From Burkholderiales bacterium (lineage in GTDB: Bacteria; Pseudomonadota; Gammaproteobacteria; Burkholderiales; JABEVD01), in contig JAIELG010000053.1 in NCBI GenBank assembly GCA_019753155.1, positions 1 to 37,352 on the forward strand: 37,352 nt of DNA, written 5' to 3'. The position numbers were made by a program, and so were the translations under genes. Numbering within the stretch: the first letter of the stretch is position 1; the number at the start of each line of letters is the position of its first letter. The notes beneath the pieces were generated by a model. That model was given only the letters and a program-made list of their open reading frames with translations, was not told the DNA's origin and did no database searches. Shown piece by piece: positions 10,759-19,688 of this stretch.

Positions 10759-11390
10759 GTTTCCTGGACATAGTGATTCATCTGGACACGTACCTGAATG
10801 TACTGGCACAGAGCTATGGCGTCTGGATATATCTCATTCTTTTCCTGATTATTTTCAGCGAGACCGGCCTGGTCGTCGCGCCTTTCCTGCCTGGGGATTC
10901 CATGCTTTTCGTCGCGGGCACATTGGCTTCCAGCGGGGCGATGGATGTCAACATGCTGGCCCTCACCCTGGTTGTTGCCGCTTTTTCGGGGGACAACACC
11001 AACTATTGGATAGGGCGCTTCATCGGACCCAAGGTTTTCTCCCACGAGAAATCCCGATTTTTCAATCATGAGCACCTCGAAAAGACTCACGCCTTTTACG
11101 AAAGGCATGGCGGCAAGACCGTGATTTTTTCCCGTTTTCTCCCTGTCATCAGAACATTCGCGCCGTTCGTTGCAGGAGTGGGCAACATGAGCTACCGCCG
11201 TTTCGTGCTCTACAGCCTGGCGGGCGGCGTATCGTGGATAGGCTTTTTCGTCTATTGCGGCTATTTTTTCGGCAATACCCCGGTCATCAAACAGAATCTT
11301 TCGATTTTCATCGTGCTCATTATCCTCATGACCTTCCTGCCGGGGGCTTTCGGGCTGCTGCGCCAGAGATTCAAGCCTAGGAATCCCTAG
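10755..11390 (+). CDS. DedA-family inner-membrane protein
   Basis: DedA proteins are inner-membrane proteins needed for envelope homeostasis; some members carry undecaprenyl phosphate or other lipids across the membrane. The protein has 211 residues and several hydrophobic segments. Family motifs are ETGLVVAPFLPGDSMLF, GDNTNYWIGRFIG and FSRFLPVIRTFAPFVAG. I chose TTG at 10755: GGAGG lies at 10746-10750 and the TTG overlaps the secF TGA. No ATG fits this region. The stop codon TAG takes its last base from the mobile element that begins at 11390. Confidence 0.93.
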   Translation: MSFLDIVIHLDTYLNVLAQSYGVWIYLILFLIIFSETGLVVAPFLPGDSMLFVAGTLASSGAMDVNMLALTLVVAAFSGDNTNYWIGRFIGPKVFSHEKSRFFNHEHLEKTHAFYERHGGKTVIFSRFLPVIRTFAPFVAGVGNMSYRRFVLYSLAGGVSWIGFFVYCGYFFGNTPVIKQNLSIFIVLIILMTFLPGAFGLLRQRFKPRNP

Positions 11391-11694
11391 GAACCACTGA
11401 TTTACTCTCCCGTGGAACGCGTTGCTGGGAAGATCGAGATGATCGCACGAAGCGCGACGCAGGTTGTAGCTGGCCTACAATGCCAAGGAGTGCGACAAAG
11501 CGAGCGCTCGATTTGGCCGTACCTCGAAACTACGCTTCGCTTCGTTTTCACGCAACCCTGAAGGGACGAGGCTTTGCGGGCGATCTTCTTTGTCGCGCGG
11601 CTTGCCGATGGAATAACCATTGGCTGCGCCGTGCTTCGCGAATCTCATCCCGCAATGCGCCGTCGCGCCCGCGTAGGAATAAATCAGTGGTTCC
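11390..11694. mobile_element. 305-bp MITE-like element with 15-bp terminal inverted repeats
   Basis: The left end GGAACCACTGATTTA (11390-11404) is perfectly inverted at 11680-11694. A 3-bp direct repeat, CTA, flanks it (11387-11389 and 11695-11697), as expected for a target duplication. Inside are no convincing genes, only short frames on both strands and a hairpin TTGTAG-N5-CTACAA near 11464-11480. It has the features of a small non-autonomous transposable element. It lies exactly between the converging dedA and purB genes. Confidence 0.8.
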
Positions 11695-13104
<1,410 letters not shown>

Positions 13105-13105
13105 C

Positions 13106-13111
13106 TATAAT
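13106..13111 (+). promoter_or_regulatory. Extended -10 promoter of the glutathione transferase gene
   Basis: TGCTATAAT places a perfect TATAAT at 13106-13111 with the TG extension, about 30 bases before the ATG at 13142. No good -35 box is seen, which is usual for extended -10 promoters. It lies in the 76-bp divergent region shared with purB. Confidence 0.55.
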
Positions 13112-13141
13112 CCATTACCCTGATCCTTCCCATAATTCAAT

Positions 13142-13750
13142 ATGAAACTCCTCGGCTCCCTGACCAGTCCTTTCGTGAGAAAAGTGCGTATCGTCCTTGC
13201 TGAGAAGCGCGTCGATCATGAGTTCGCAATAGACAGTCCATGGCTTGAAGGCACCCAGGTCGGACATTTCAATCCCCTTGGAAAAGTGCCCGTGCTTGTT
13301 CTGGATGACGGAGACTCCCTGTTCGATTCCAGGGTGATCGTGGAATATCTCGATACCCTTACGCCTGTCGCGAGACTCATTCCCGAGCTTGCACGCGCCA
13401 GGATCCAGGTGAAGCGATGGGAAGCGCTTGCCGACGGGATTTGCGACGCAGCGGCACTTGCCGTGATGGAAAAGAGGCGGCCCGAGGAAAAACAGAGCGG
13501 CGACTGGATCGAAAGGCAGAAGAAGAAAATCGATCATGGGCTGCAATTTCTTGCGCTGGAGCTGGGAGAGAAGCCCTGGTGCGTCGCGGACACATACAGC
13601 CTAGCGGATATCGCCGTGGGCTGCTGTCTGGGCTATCTCGGTTTCAGGTATCCCGAGATGTCCTGGCGCGAGGATTATCCCAATCTCTCGAAGCTCGATG
13701 AAAAGCTCATGAAAAGAACCGCATTCAGCGATACCTTGCCAAGGGAATAG
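13142..13750 (+). CDS. yibF: Glutathione S-transferase family protein, YibF-like
   Basis: The 202-residue protein has a thioredoxin-fold N-terminal domain beginning MKLLGSLTSPFVRKVRIVL, with the active-site Ser/Thr region TSPFVRK, the cis-Pro block NPLGKVPVL (about 43-51) and the glutathione-binding FDSRVIVEYL. The helical C-terminal domain has LADGICDAA and the Asp-containing SLADIAVGCCLGYL capping box. Length and blocks match E. coli YibF well; its substrate is not known. It replaces hflD between purB and mnmA compared with E. coli. Its stop is 3 bp from the mnmA stop, tail to tail, with no terminator visible between them. Confidence 0.85.
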   Translation: MKLLGSLTSPFVRKVRIVLAEKRVDHEFAIDSPWLEGTQVGHFNPLGKVPVLVLDDGDSLFDSRVIVEYLDTLTPVARLIPELARARIQVKRWEALADGICDAAALAVMEKRRPEEKQSGDWIERQKKKIDHGLQFLALELGEKPWCVADTYSLADIAVGCCLGYLGFRYPEMSWREDYPNLSKLDEKLMKRTAFSDTLPRE

Positions 13751-13753
13751 GGC

Positions 13754-14812
13754 TTAGGCGTCGATCACGCCGCCGCCCAGGCAGACATGGCTCTCGTAAA
13801 CGACGACCGACTGTCCGGGCGTGACGGCCCATTGCGGCTCGGCAAACTCGATATGGCATGAGGAATCGAGTCTTGTTATGCAGCAGGGCGCATCCGTCTG
13901 CCTGTATCGCGTTTTCGCGCCATAAACCCAGTTCTGGTGGGGGGCGCAGCCGCTGACCCAGCTCAAGTCGCTGCAATCGAGGCTGTTCTTGAAGAGCATG
14001 GGATGATCGTGTCCCTGGACGACGATCAGCAGATTCTTTTCCATGTCTTTTCCCGCGACATACCAGGCATCGCCTTCACCGCCGATCTCGAGTCCATGTC
14101 TCTGCCCCAGGGTGTAGAACATGAGGCCAACATGCTCGCCGACAGCTTTGCCTTCCGGCGTCTGCATCTCACCGGGTTCATGGGGCAGATAGCGGTTCAG
14201 GAACTCCCTGAATTTGCGCTCTCCGATGAAGCAGATCCCCGTGCTATCTTTTTTTGCGAAATTGGGCAGCCCCGCCTCCTGCGCTATTTTTCTGACATCG
14301 CGTTTGAGCAGCTTGCCCAGAGGAAAAATGGTTTTGCCGAGCTGAGCCTGATTCAACCGGTATAGAAAATAGCTTTGATCCTTGGTGCCGTCCTCGGCTT
14401 TCAGAAGCTGGTATTCGCCGTTGATTTCGCGAACCTGGGCGTAATGCCCCGTTGCGATATAGTCCGCGCCCAGACTCATGGCGTGATCGAGGAACGCCTT
14501 GAACTTGATTTCAGAATTGCACAGCACGTCCGGGTTGGGCGTTCTGCCCGCCTTGTATTCCTGAAGGAAATGGCTGAAAACGCGATCCTTGTATTCCATG
14601 GAGAAATTGACCGCCTCGATCTCTATGCCTATCCTGTCGGCAACGGAGACCGCATCGATCAGATCCTGGCGTGACGAGCAGTATTCTTCGGAATCATCGT
14701 CTTCCCAGTTTTTCATGAACAGACCGATGACTTCGAAACCCTGATTTTTGAGCAGGAGCGCGGAGACGGAAGAGTCGACGCCGCCGGACATGCCGACAAC
14801 CACTTTTTTCAA
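13754..14812 (-). CDS. mnmA: tRNA 2-thiouridylase MnmA
   Basis: MnmA makes the 2-thio group of the wobble uridine in tRNAs for Lys, Glu and Gln. The 352-residue protein has the ATP-binding P-loop GMSGGVDSS (7-15), the nucleophile Cys98 in [12 protein letters not shown] and the second catalytic Cys194 in [11 protein letters not shown] chose TTG at 14812: the conserved [10 protein letters not shown] start follows at once, GGGAGG lies 4 bases upstream, and the TTG overlaps the nudJ TGA. A longer frame to 14884 would lie inside nudJ and adds a non-conserved tail. The mnmA-nudJ pairing is also seen in E. coli. Confidence 0.96.
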   Translation of the reverse strand: MKKVVVGMSGGVDSSVSALLLKNQGFEVIGLFMKNWEDDDSEEYCSSRQDLIDAVSVADRIGIEIEAVNFSMEYKDRVFSHFLQEYKAGRTPNPDVLCNSEIKFKAFLDHAMSLGADYIATGHYAQVREINGEYQLLKAEDGTKDQSYFLYRLNQAQLGKTIFPLGKLLKRDVRKIAQEAGLPNFAKKDSTGICFIGERKFREFLNRYLPHEPGEMQTPEGKAVGEHVGLMFYTLGQRHGLEIGGEGDAWYVAGKDMEKNLLIVVQGHDHPMLFKNSLDCSDLSWVSGCAPHQNWVYGAKTRYRQTDAPCCITRLDSSCHIEFAEPQWAVTPGQSVVVYESHVCLGGGVIDA

Positions 14813-15255
14813 GCATCCTCCCAATGGGTGATGATATCCAGGGGGTAGCGCCTGCCGTCGAGGTAATCCTCGATGCATTGGCATACCATGGGGCTGCGGT
14901 GCCGGTTTTTTTCGGCCCTGATTTCGTCAGGACTCAGCCAGATCGCCCTGATGATTCCCGTATCGAGCTTGCGCTGAGGATCGTGCGAGAGAATCGGGCC
15001 GGTGAAGGCGAAACGCAGGTAAGTCGTGTTTTGCGTGCGCCACTGGTAAATGCCGATTAATGTTTTCGGTTCGAAAGTATAGGCGGACTCTTCCAGCGCT
15101 TCCCTGATTGCGCCCTCGACGAGCGATTCGCCCGGCTCCAGATGCCCGGCGGGCTGGTTGAACAAGTCGCCCTGACTGGTGTTCTCTTCGACCAGCAGGA
15201 ATTTTCCGTCCAATTCCAGAACGGCTGCGACGGTAGTATTGGGTTTCCAGATCAT
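14809..15255 (-). CDS. nudJ: Nudix phosphatase NudJ
   Basis: NudJ is a Nudix hydrolase; in E. coli it acts on HMP-PP, thiamine-PP and nucleoside di- or triphosphates. The 148-residue protein has the Nudix box from Gly37 (GHLEPGE) through REALEE (51-56), with the late Gly of the box replaced by Ala58. The block [12 protein letters not shown], the [12 protein letters not shown] region and the RYPLD tail match E. coli NudJ along the length. It starts only about 25 bp after a strong terminator of the upstream gene and has no clear ribosome binding site. It overlaps mnmA in TTGA. Confidence 0.9.
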   Translation of the reverse strand: MIWKPNTTVAAVLELDGKFLLVEENTSQGDLFNQPAGHLEPGESLVEGAIREALEESAYTFEPKTLIGIYQWRTQNTTYLRFAFTGPILSHDPQRKLDTGIIRAIWLSPDEIRAEKNRHRSPMVCQCIEDYLDGRRYPLDIITHWEDA

Positions 15256-15279
15256 GCTGATTTTCTGTGATGAATAAGC

Positions 15280-15311
15280 AAAAAAAGGCGGGGGAAAGCC
15301 CCCGCCTTTTC
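15280..15311 (-). terminator. Rho-independent terminator after the Lys/Glu-rich small gene
   Basis: A perfect GC-rich stem AAGGCGGGGG / CCCCCGCCTT with a short AAAG-type loop is followed on the minus strand by a run of Ts (plus-strand As at 15280-15286). It lies about 20 bp after the stop of the gene at 15329-15550 and could work in both directions. Confidence 0.9.
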
Positions 15312-15328
15312 ACTCCGAAAAGCCTGGC

Positions 15329-15550
15329 TTACTTGGCTTCTTCTTTCTTCATTTCTTCTTTCTTGTCTTCTTTCTTTTCAGCTTTCTTGTGGTGCTTTTT
15401 CTTTGCTGCTTTCTTTTCTTCCTTCACGCCATCCTTGGCATCAGCCTTGGCTTCAGCTTTTGCTTCAGCCTTGGGGGCATCTTCAGCGATTGCGGAAAGA
15501 GAAACGGAAGCGAATACAGCAGCGATCAGTGCGGAGAGCAGTTTGTTCAT
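15329..15550 (-). CDS. Small exported Lys/Ala/Glu-rich protein (family member 3)
   Basis: I do not recognise a named family. The 73-residue protein has a signal peptide, MNKLLSALIAAVFASVSLSAIA, probably cut before EDAPK. The mature part of about 51 residues is low-complexity: AEAKAEAKADAK repeats, then KKAAKKKHHKKAEKK and a KKEEMKKEE tail. It resembles acid-shock protein Asr of enterobacteria in composition only. It should be disordered, soluble and periplasmic. AAAGGG precedes the ATG. It is the third of three paralogous leaders in a row and has its own terminator. Confidence 0.8.
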   Translation of the reverse strand: MNKLLSALIAAVFASVSLSAIAEDAPKAEAKAEAKADAKDGVKEEKKAAKKKHHKKAEKKEDKKEEMKKEEAK

Positions 15551-15596
15551 GATAACCCTTTAAAGTTTGATTAAAAACACCCCATGTAATGGGTAA

Positions 15597-15630
15597 GCTT
15601 AACAACGTTTCAAGTCACGGTGCGTTGACA
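15597..15630 (-). promoter_or_regulatory. Upstream box shared with the neighbouring paralogue
   Basis: On the minus strand TGTCAACGCA (15621-15630) is followed after 9 bases by GAAACGTTGTTA. The same pair, TGTCAACGCA and GAAGCGTTTTTA, lies upstream of the next paralogue at 15909-15943. TGTCAACGCA starts 71 bp from the start codon in both cases. It may be a promoter region, an operator, or simply part of the duplicated unit. Confidence 0.5.
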
Positions 15631-15659
15631 AGTGTTGAAAAAAAATCGGCACTCGATGC

Positions 15660-15863
15660 CTATTTTGCGGCAGGTGCTTCGGCAGGCGCATCTTCAGCCT
15701 TTTTTTCGGCTTTCTTGTGATGCTTGGTCTTGCGGTGGTGTTTCACCTTGTGGTGGTGTTTGGCCGGCGTGGCAGCAGGAGCGGATGCTTCGTCGGCTGC
15801 GGCAACATTGAAACTCACTGCTGCAAAAGCAGCTGCTATAAGGGCGGAAAGAAGTTTGCTCAT
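15660..15863 (-). CDS. Small exported His/Lys-rich protein (family member 2)
   Basis: I do not recognise a named family. The 67-residue protein has a signal peptide beginning MSKLLSALIAAAFAAVSFNV, probably cut after AAA. The mature part reads DEASAPAATPAK, then a stretch of His and Lys (KHHHKVKHHRKTKHHKK) and an AEDAPAEAPAAK tail. The His cluster could bind metal or buffer protons; it also recalls enterobacterial Asr. The second of two adjacent ATGs was chosen because it aligns with both neighbours and is 7 bases from GAGG. Signal peptide and ASAPAAT segment are shared with the gene at 15995-16360. Confidence 0.8.
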   Translation of the reverse strand: MSKLLSALIAAAFAAVSFNVAAADEASAPAATPAKHHHKVKHHRKTKHHKKAEKKAEDAPAEAPAAK

Positions 15864-15908
15864 CATGAATCCTCAAGTGGTTGAAACAAACGGCACTTGC
15901 ATGCCTGT

Positions 15909-15943
15909 CGATAAAAACGCTTCGAGAGGTGCTTGCGTTGACA
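15909..15943 (-). promoter_or_regulatory. Upstream box of the His/Lys-rich gene
   Basis: On the minus strand TGTCAACGCA (15934-15943) is followed after 10 bases by GAAGCGTTTTTA. It matches the box at 15597-15630 in sequence, order and distance (71 bp from motif to the chosen ATG). No equally clear copy is seen upstream of the third paralogue. Confidence 0.5.
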
Positions 15944-15947
15944 GCGG

Positions 15948-15985
15948 AAACAGAAAAAGCAGGGCAAGCCCTGCTTTTTCTGTTT
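15948..15985 (-). terminator. Terminator after the Trp/Cys-repeat gene
   Basis: An 18-base perfect inverted repeat (arms 15948-15965 and 15968-15985, core GCAGGGC-AA-GCCCTGC) with A/T-rich outer arms forms a strong hairpin ending in Ts on either strand. It begins 9 bases after the stop codon of the gene at 15995-16360. Confidence 0.9.
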
Positions 15986-15994
15986 GAACGGAGC

Positions 15995-16360
15995 TTATTT
16001 CTTTTCGCTTGCTGCCGGAGCCGAAGCTGCGCCCTTTTCCTTCTTGGGGCAGGGTTCGGTCTGGAACTGTTGGGTCGTTATACACCATTTTTTTCTCTGG
16101 TGCGGGCAAGGTTCGGTCTGGAACTGTTGCGTCGTTCTGCACCAGTGGCGGCGGGCCTTCTTGGGGCAGGGTTCGGTCTGAAACTGCTGCGTGGCTTTGC
16201 ACCAGTGGCGGCGAGGTTTTTTCGTTTTCGAGGCATCTTTGGAATCGGCTGATTTGGCTTCGGTCGCAGCAGGAGCGGATGCGGCGTCAGCAGCATAAGC
16301 CGACATACATGCCGATGCAGCAAAAACGGAAGCGATTAGAATTGACAGAAATTTTTTCAT
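15995..16360 (-). CDS. Small exported protein with three Trp/Cys repeats (family member 1)
   Basis: I do not recognise a named family. The 121-residue protein has a signal peptide (MKKFLSILIASVFAASACMS, likely cut after AYA at 23), then ADAASAPAATEAK, then three repeats of the form WC-x-x-TQQFQTEPCP starting at Trp53, Trp73 and Trp92. Each repeat holds two Cys ten residues apart (54/65, 74/85, 93/104), and Arg/His/Lys-rich links join them. Six Cys in an exported protein suggest disulphides or metal binding; there is no CxxCH. The DNA repeats with periods of 57 and 60 bases. AGGGGAG precedes the ATG. Confidence 0.85.
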   Translation of the reverse strand: MKKFLSILIASVFAASACMSAYAADAASAPAATEAKSADSKDASKTKKPRRHWCKATQQFQTEPCPKKARRHWCRTTQQFQTEPCPHQRKKWCITTQQFQTEPCPKKEKGAASAPAASEKK

Positions 16361-16559
16361 TGTAACTCCCCTCTATGTGATAGTGCTGGATGATTAGCTG
16401 CGGCTTGCAAAAAGGCCCTGTCAGGAAACAGGGTTTAGTTTAGATCAAATTCCACTGTTGGGCAATTCCAATGTAAATTTTGGGCTGAATGTCGCCGCAG
16501 TCGTCAATTTCTGGCGCAAGAAGCGTAAAATGTCGCAATCAATAACAGGAGAATCCGGC

Positions 16560-17795
16560 ATGTACCAACATATAGAAGCGCCGCGCGGCGATAAAATCTC
16601 AGTCAACCCCGACGGCTCACTGGAAGTCCCGGATCAGCCGGTTATTCCTTTCATAGAGGGCGACGGGATAGGTGTGGACATCACCCCGGTGATGCGCAGG
16701 GTAGTGGACGCCGCAGTAGAAAAGGCATATGGGGGCGCACGCAGGATTTCCTGGATGGAAGTCTATGCAGGTGAAAAAGCGCTGAAGGTTTACGGGGAGA
16801 ACGTATGGATGCCCGAGGAAACTCTGGAAGCCGTGCGCGAATATGTGGTTTCCATCAAGGGTCCCTTGACGACCCCGGTGGGCGGGGGCATACGCTCGCT
16901 CAATGTGGCGCTGCGCCAGGAACTCGACCTTTATGTCTGCCTGAGGCCCATCCGCTACTTCGAAGGCGTTCCTTCTCCGCTCAGGCATCCCGAAAAGACC
17001 GATATGGTGATTTTCAGGGAAAATGTCGAAGACATTTACGCCGGGATAGAGTGGGAAGCGGGTTCCGCCGAGGCAGAAAAGCTTATACGTTTCCTTGTGG
17101 ACGAGATGGGCGTCAAGAGCATCCGCTTTCCTGCCACTTCCGGGATAGGCATCAAACCTGTCTCACGCGAAGGCACCGAACGACTTGTGAGGCGGGCGAT
17201 TCAATACGCGATCGACAACGGGCGCAAATCGGTGACGCTCGTGCATAAGGGCAATATCATGAAGTTTACCGAAGGCGCTTTCAAAAGCTGGGGATACGGG
17301 TTGGCAAGACGCGAATTCGGCGCGGAATTGATCGATGCGGGGCCATGGATGAAACTGCCGGGCGGGGTCGTGATCAAGGACGTGATTGCCGACAACTTCC
17401 TGCAGCAGATTCTGTTGCGTCCCGAGGAGTACGACGTGGTTGCGACCATGAACCTGAACGGGGACTACATCTCCGATGCCTTGGCGGCGCAGGTAGGCGG
17501 AATAGGCATTGCGCCTGGAGCCAACCTGAGCGACAAGGTGGCAATGTTCGAAGCGACGCACGGCACGGCACCGAAATATGCCGGGAAGGATAACGTGAAT
17601 CCGGGTTCGATCATCCTGTCAGCCGAAATGATGCTGCGTCACATGGGATGGAGCGAGGCCGCCGATCTGCTGATTCGGGGCATGGAAGGCGCGATAAGAG
17701 ACAAGCAGGTGACCTACGATTTCGCCAGGGCAATGCCCGGCGCAAACCAGGTTTCCTGTTCGGGATTCGGTCAGGCGATGATGGAAAGGATGTAA
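16560..17795 (+). CDS. icd: NADP-dependent isocitrate dehydrogenase
   Basis: Icd oxidises isocitrate to 2-oxoglutarate in the TCA cycle. The 411-residue protein matches E. coli Icd along its length: [14 protein letters not shown], the substrate Ser in [13 protein letters not shown] (the residue phosphorylated by AceK in E. coli), [12 protein letters not shown], the Asp-rich metal site [17 protein letters not shown], and the coenzyme block [10 protein letters not shown]. The ATG at 16560 is preceded by AGGAGA at good spacing and aligns with the family start; an in-frame ATG at 16530 is possible but less well placed. It ends at a shared terminator with the csp gene. Confidence 0.97.
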   Translation: MYQHIEAPRGDKISVNPDGSLEVPDQPVIPFIEGDGIGVDITPVMRRVVDAAVEKAYGGARRISWMEVYAGEKALKVYGENVWMPEETLEAVREYVVSIKGPLTTPVGGGIRSLNVALRQELDLYVCLRPIRYFEGVPSPLRHPEKTDMVIFRENVEDIYAGIEWEAGSAEAEKLIRFLVDEMGVKSIRFPATSGIGIKPVSREGTERLVRRAIQYAIDNGRKSVTLVHKGNIMKFTEGAFKSWGYGLARREFGAELIDAGPWMKLPGGVVIKDVIADNFLQQILLRPEEYDVVATMNLNGDYISDALAAQVGGIGIAPGANLSDKVAMFEATHGTAPKYAGKDNVNPGSIILSAEMMLRHMGWSEAADLLIRGMEGAIRDKQVTYDFARAMPGANQVSCSGFGQAMMERM

Positions 17796-17799
17796 AAAA

Positions 17800-17823
17800 A
17801 CAGCCCACTCTCGAGTGGGCTGT
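17800..17823. terminator. Bidirectional terminator between icd and csp
   Basis: A 10-bp perfect stem ACAGCCCACT / AGTGGGCTGT with a CTCG loop has As on the left and Ts on the right, so it can stop transcription from both converging genes. It starts 5 bases after the icd stop. Confidence 0.9.
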
Positions 17824-17836
17824 TTCCAGTAACCGA

Positions 17837-18040
17837 TTAAATCCCTTGGATATTCGAGGCTTGTTTGCCTTTCGGACCCTGAGTTACTTCGAAACTCACT
17901 TTCTGCCCTTCTTTCAGGGTCTTGAATCCGCCCATATTGATTGCGGAAAAGTGAGCGAATAAATCTTCCCCCCCATCGTCGGGCGTGATGAAGCCAAAGC
18001 CCTTCGAATCATTGAACCACTTTACTGTACCGGTCGACAT
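17837..18040 (-). CDS. Cold-shock (CspA-family) RNA/DNA-binding protein
   Basis: The 67-residue protein is a single cold-shock domain that binds single-stranded nucleic acid and melts RNA structure. It starts [11 protein letters not shown], has RNP1 KGFGFI (13-18) and RNP2 DLFAHFSAI (26-34), and ends [11 protein letters not shown]. An upstream extension to 18097 is open but carries no conserved sequence, so I take ATG 18040 with GGAAG before it. The 5' leader is long (about 85 bases) and contains a hairpin, as seen for some cold-regulated csp mRNAs. Which csp paralogue this is cannot be told. Confidence 0.94.
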   Translation of the reverse strand: MSTGTVKWFNDSKGFGFITPDDGGEDLFAHFSAINMGGFKTLKEGQKVSFEVTQGPKGKQASNIQGI

Positions 18041-18094
18041 CTGTGCTTCCTTAATAAAAAATAAAATCGGGTTTCCCCTTTTTGCAGTGCGTTC

Positions 18095-18115
18095 CATCGC
18101 GTCGTGAACGCGATG
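18095..18115 (-). promoter_or_regulatory. Hairpin in the csp leader RNA
   Basis: CATCGCGT (18095-18102) and ACGCGATG (18108-18115) form a perfect 8-bp stem with a 5-base loop. It lies between the csp promoter and start codon, so it would be in the mRNA leader. It has no U tract and is not a terminator. A role in temperature control is inference. Confidence 0.5.
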
Positions 18116-18131
18116 TCCGTCACCAATCTGC

Positions 18132-18160
18132 TTTTTACTCAGTTTTCAAGATGAAGTCAA
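18132..18160 (-). promoter_or_regulatory. Promoter of the csp gene
   Basis: On the minus strand, TTGACT (18155-18160) and TAAAAA (18132-18137) are separated by 17 bases and point to the csp gene. The -35 box is good and the -10 box fair. Confidence 0.5.
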
Positions 18161-18196
18161 GTCGGATACGTTAAAAAAATTGATTTTTTTCAGGAT

Positions 18197-18484
18197 ATGG
18201 ATCATCCTCCCCCCATGGAAAGACTTGAAGCGGATTTTTCTTTACTGCATGCCCTGATCGGCAGAAAGGTGTCATGGCGCGACAGATCGGGGATCGTCGT
18301 GGAAATCCTGGAAGACGGCCCTGCGCTCGTGGTCCAGGCAGATGATCTTCTGATCCAGGAGGACAGCTATGGCTATCCCAGGCGTCGCGGCAGGCAAACC
18401 ATACTGGTACAGGTGTTCAATCCCGAGTGTACGGATTACACCGAGGATTTTCTGGAAATCAGGGGACCGGCTTGTCTATCGTGA
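18197..18484 (+). CDS. Small conserved-looking hypothetical protein
   Basis: I do not recognise a family. The 95-residue protein is soluble, acidic and has no signal peptide. Visible features are the segment LIGRKVSWRDRSGIVVEILE (20-39), which looks like a small beta-barrel strand pair, then LVVQADDLLIQEDSYG and a basic YPRRRGRQT. Start choice is uncertain: AGGA lies only one base from the ATG at 18197, and ATG 18215 (MERLEADF) has no clear site. It is divergent from csp and its last 26 bases overlap the end of ccmI tail to tail. Codon use looks like that of its neighbours. Confidence 0.6.
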   Translation: MDHPPPMERLEADFSLLHALIGRKVSWRDRSGIVVEILEDGPALVVQADDLLIQEDSYGYPRRRGRQTILVQVFNPECTDYTEDFLEIRGPACLS

Positions 18485-19688
18485 TATGGATGTCCCCGGC
18501 GCCCACCTTGACCGGCTGACTGAGTCCTTCAAGATCGCCGCTTTGCGGCATCGCATTGCCGGATTTGGAAATCCGCGCGCCGACGACGACTTCCCTGAAA
18601 TTCGACAGCTTCATCATCGGGGCCACGGCCAGCGTATCATCCAGCGAAAATTTGAGGGGCAGTTCCCTGGCCTCGACTTTCAGGATTGCAAGCGGCATCC
18701 TGGGGCCGCTTGACGCGCGGGCGAAGATGAAGAGGGTATCCTTGGGGGAGATTTTCGATGCGAATTCAGGAGCGAGTGTCACGGTTCCGGAAACGCTTGC
18801 CATGGCAGATCGGGGCTTGAGTTTCGATTCCGGAAGCGGCTTTCCACTTGCCTTCGCGGCTTCCCTTGCGCCGGCAATGCCGTTTTCTACCGCCTTGGCA
18901 TCCTCCGAATCGGGCTGAAGTTGTGCGAGCAGGTTTTCCCAGAGCATGACGACTCGCGCATAATTTTTTTGCTCGAATGCGATTGCGCCGCCGAGAGTGA
19001 GCGCTTTTGGATTGTTCGGGTCGATCTTGAGGGCTTTTTCCGTGAGTTCCACTGCTTTCGGGTTCAATTTCGTCGGATCCGTCATCATCTCGCTTTCGCC
19101 GTATTCGGCCAGAACCTGCGCATCATTGGGCAGCAGTTTCGATGCATGATCGAAAGCATCGACCGCATCAGGAAAGCGCTTGAGTATCATGTAAGAGCGC
19201 CCAAGCATGGTCCATCCTTCTGCATCGGACGGATTCTTCTGGAGTCGCGCGGCAAGCTTTGCCACCATGGTTTCTATTTTTTCCTGGGTGAATCCGCCAT
19301 TGTCTGCGGCGGCTTCCGGAGGCGCTTCCTGCGGGCCGAGAAATTTCGAATGGCCCAGTTGCAGGTAGAGCAGCACGGAAAGAACAGGAATCGCAATGCC
19401 CAGAACGAGCGCTGTTTTTTTTCCGGCAGGATTGCTCTCAGCCGTTTCCTCATCCGAGATATCCTCAAGCAGTCTTTTCTGTATTTCCTGCCTGCCCTGT
19501 TCGTATTGCGCTTCGTTTACCAGCGCGTTTTCGCGGTCCGTTTCCAGTTCATTGAGTTGCTGCTGATAAAGGGAAATATTGAGATGGTTGCGCTCGACGC
19601 CGTTGCCTTTTCGGCGCAGGAGCGGCGTAAGCACGAAAAGAAGTGCGATCAGGATGAGAATCCCGCAAATGGTCCAGAAAGCGATCAT
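18459..19688 (-). CDS. ccmI: Cytochrome c maturation protein CcmI (CycH)
   Basis: CcmI holds the C termini of apocytochromes c and presents them to CcmH and CcmF. The 409-residue protein has an N-terminal membrane helix (about 4-23) followed by the conserved LNISLYQQQLNELE cytoplasmic block, a second helix near 92-108, TPR repeats in the periplasm (for example GWTMLGRSYMILKRFPDAVDAF) and a C-terminal domain with VSGTVTLAPEFA and LDDTLAVAPMMKLSNF. It is the last gene of the ccm operon and its ATG overlaps the ccmH stop by 4 bases. Its tail overlaps the small gene at 18197-18484. Confidence 0.93.
   Translation of the reverse strand: MIAFWTICGILILIALLFVLTPLLRRKGNGVERNHLNISLYQQQLNELETDRENALVNEAQYEQGRQEIQKRLLEDISDEETAESNPAGKKTALVLGIAIPVLSVLLYLQLGHSKFLGPQEAPPEAAADNGGFTQEKIETMVAKLAARLQKNPSDAEGWTMLGRSYMILKRFPDAVDAFDHASKLLPNDAQVLAEYGESEMMTDPTKLNPKAVELTEKALKIDPNNPKALTLGGAIAFEQKNYARVVMLWENLLAQLQPDSEDAKAVENGIAGAREAAKASGKPLPESKLKPRSAMASVSGTVTLAPEFASKISPKDTLFIFARASSGPRMPLAILKVEARELPLKFSLDDTLAVAPMMKLSNFREVVVGARISKSGNAMPQSGDLEGLSQPVKVGAGDIHITIDKPVP

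Noticed and set aside
16416..16433. CCCTGT/ACAGGG hairpin between the Trp/Cys-repeat gene and icd
   Set aside because: It has only a weak T-rich tail and no gene upstream on the plus strand, so a terminator call is not supported; it could be a chance pairing.
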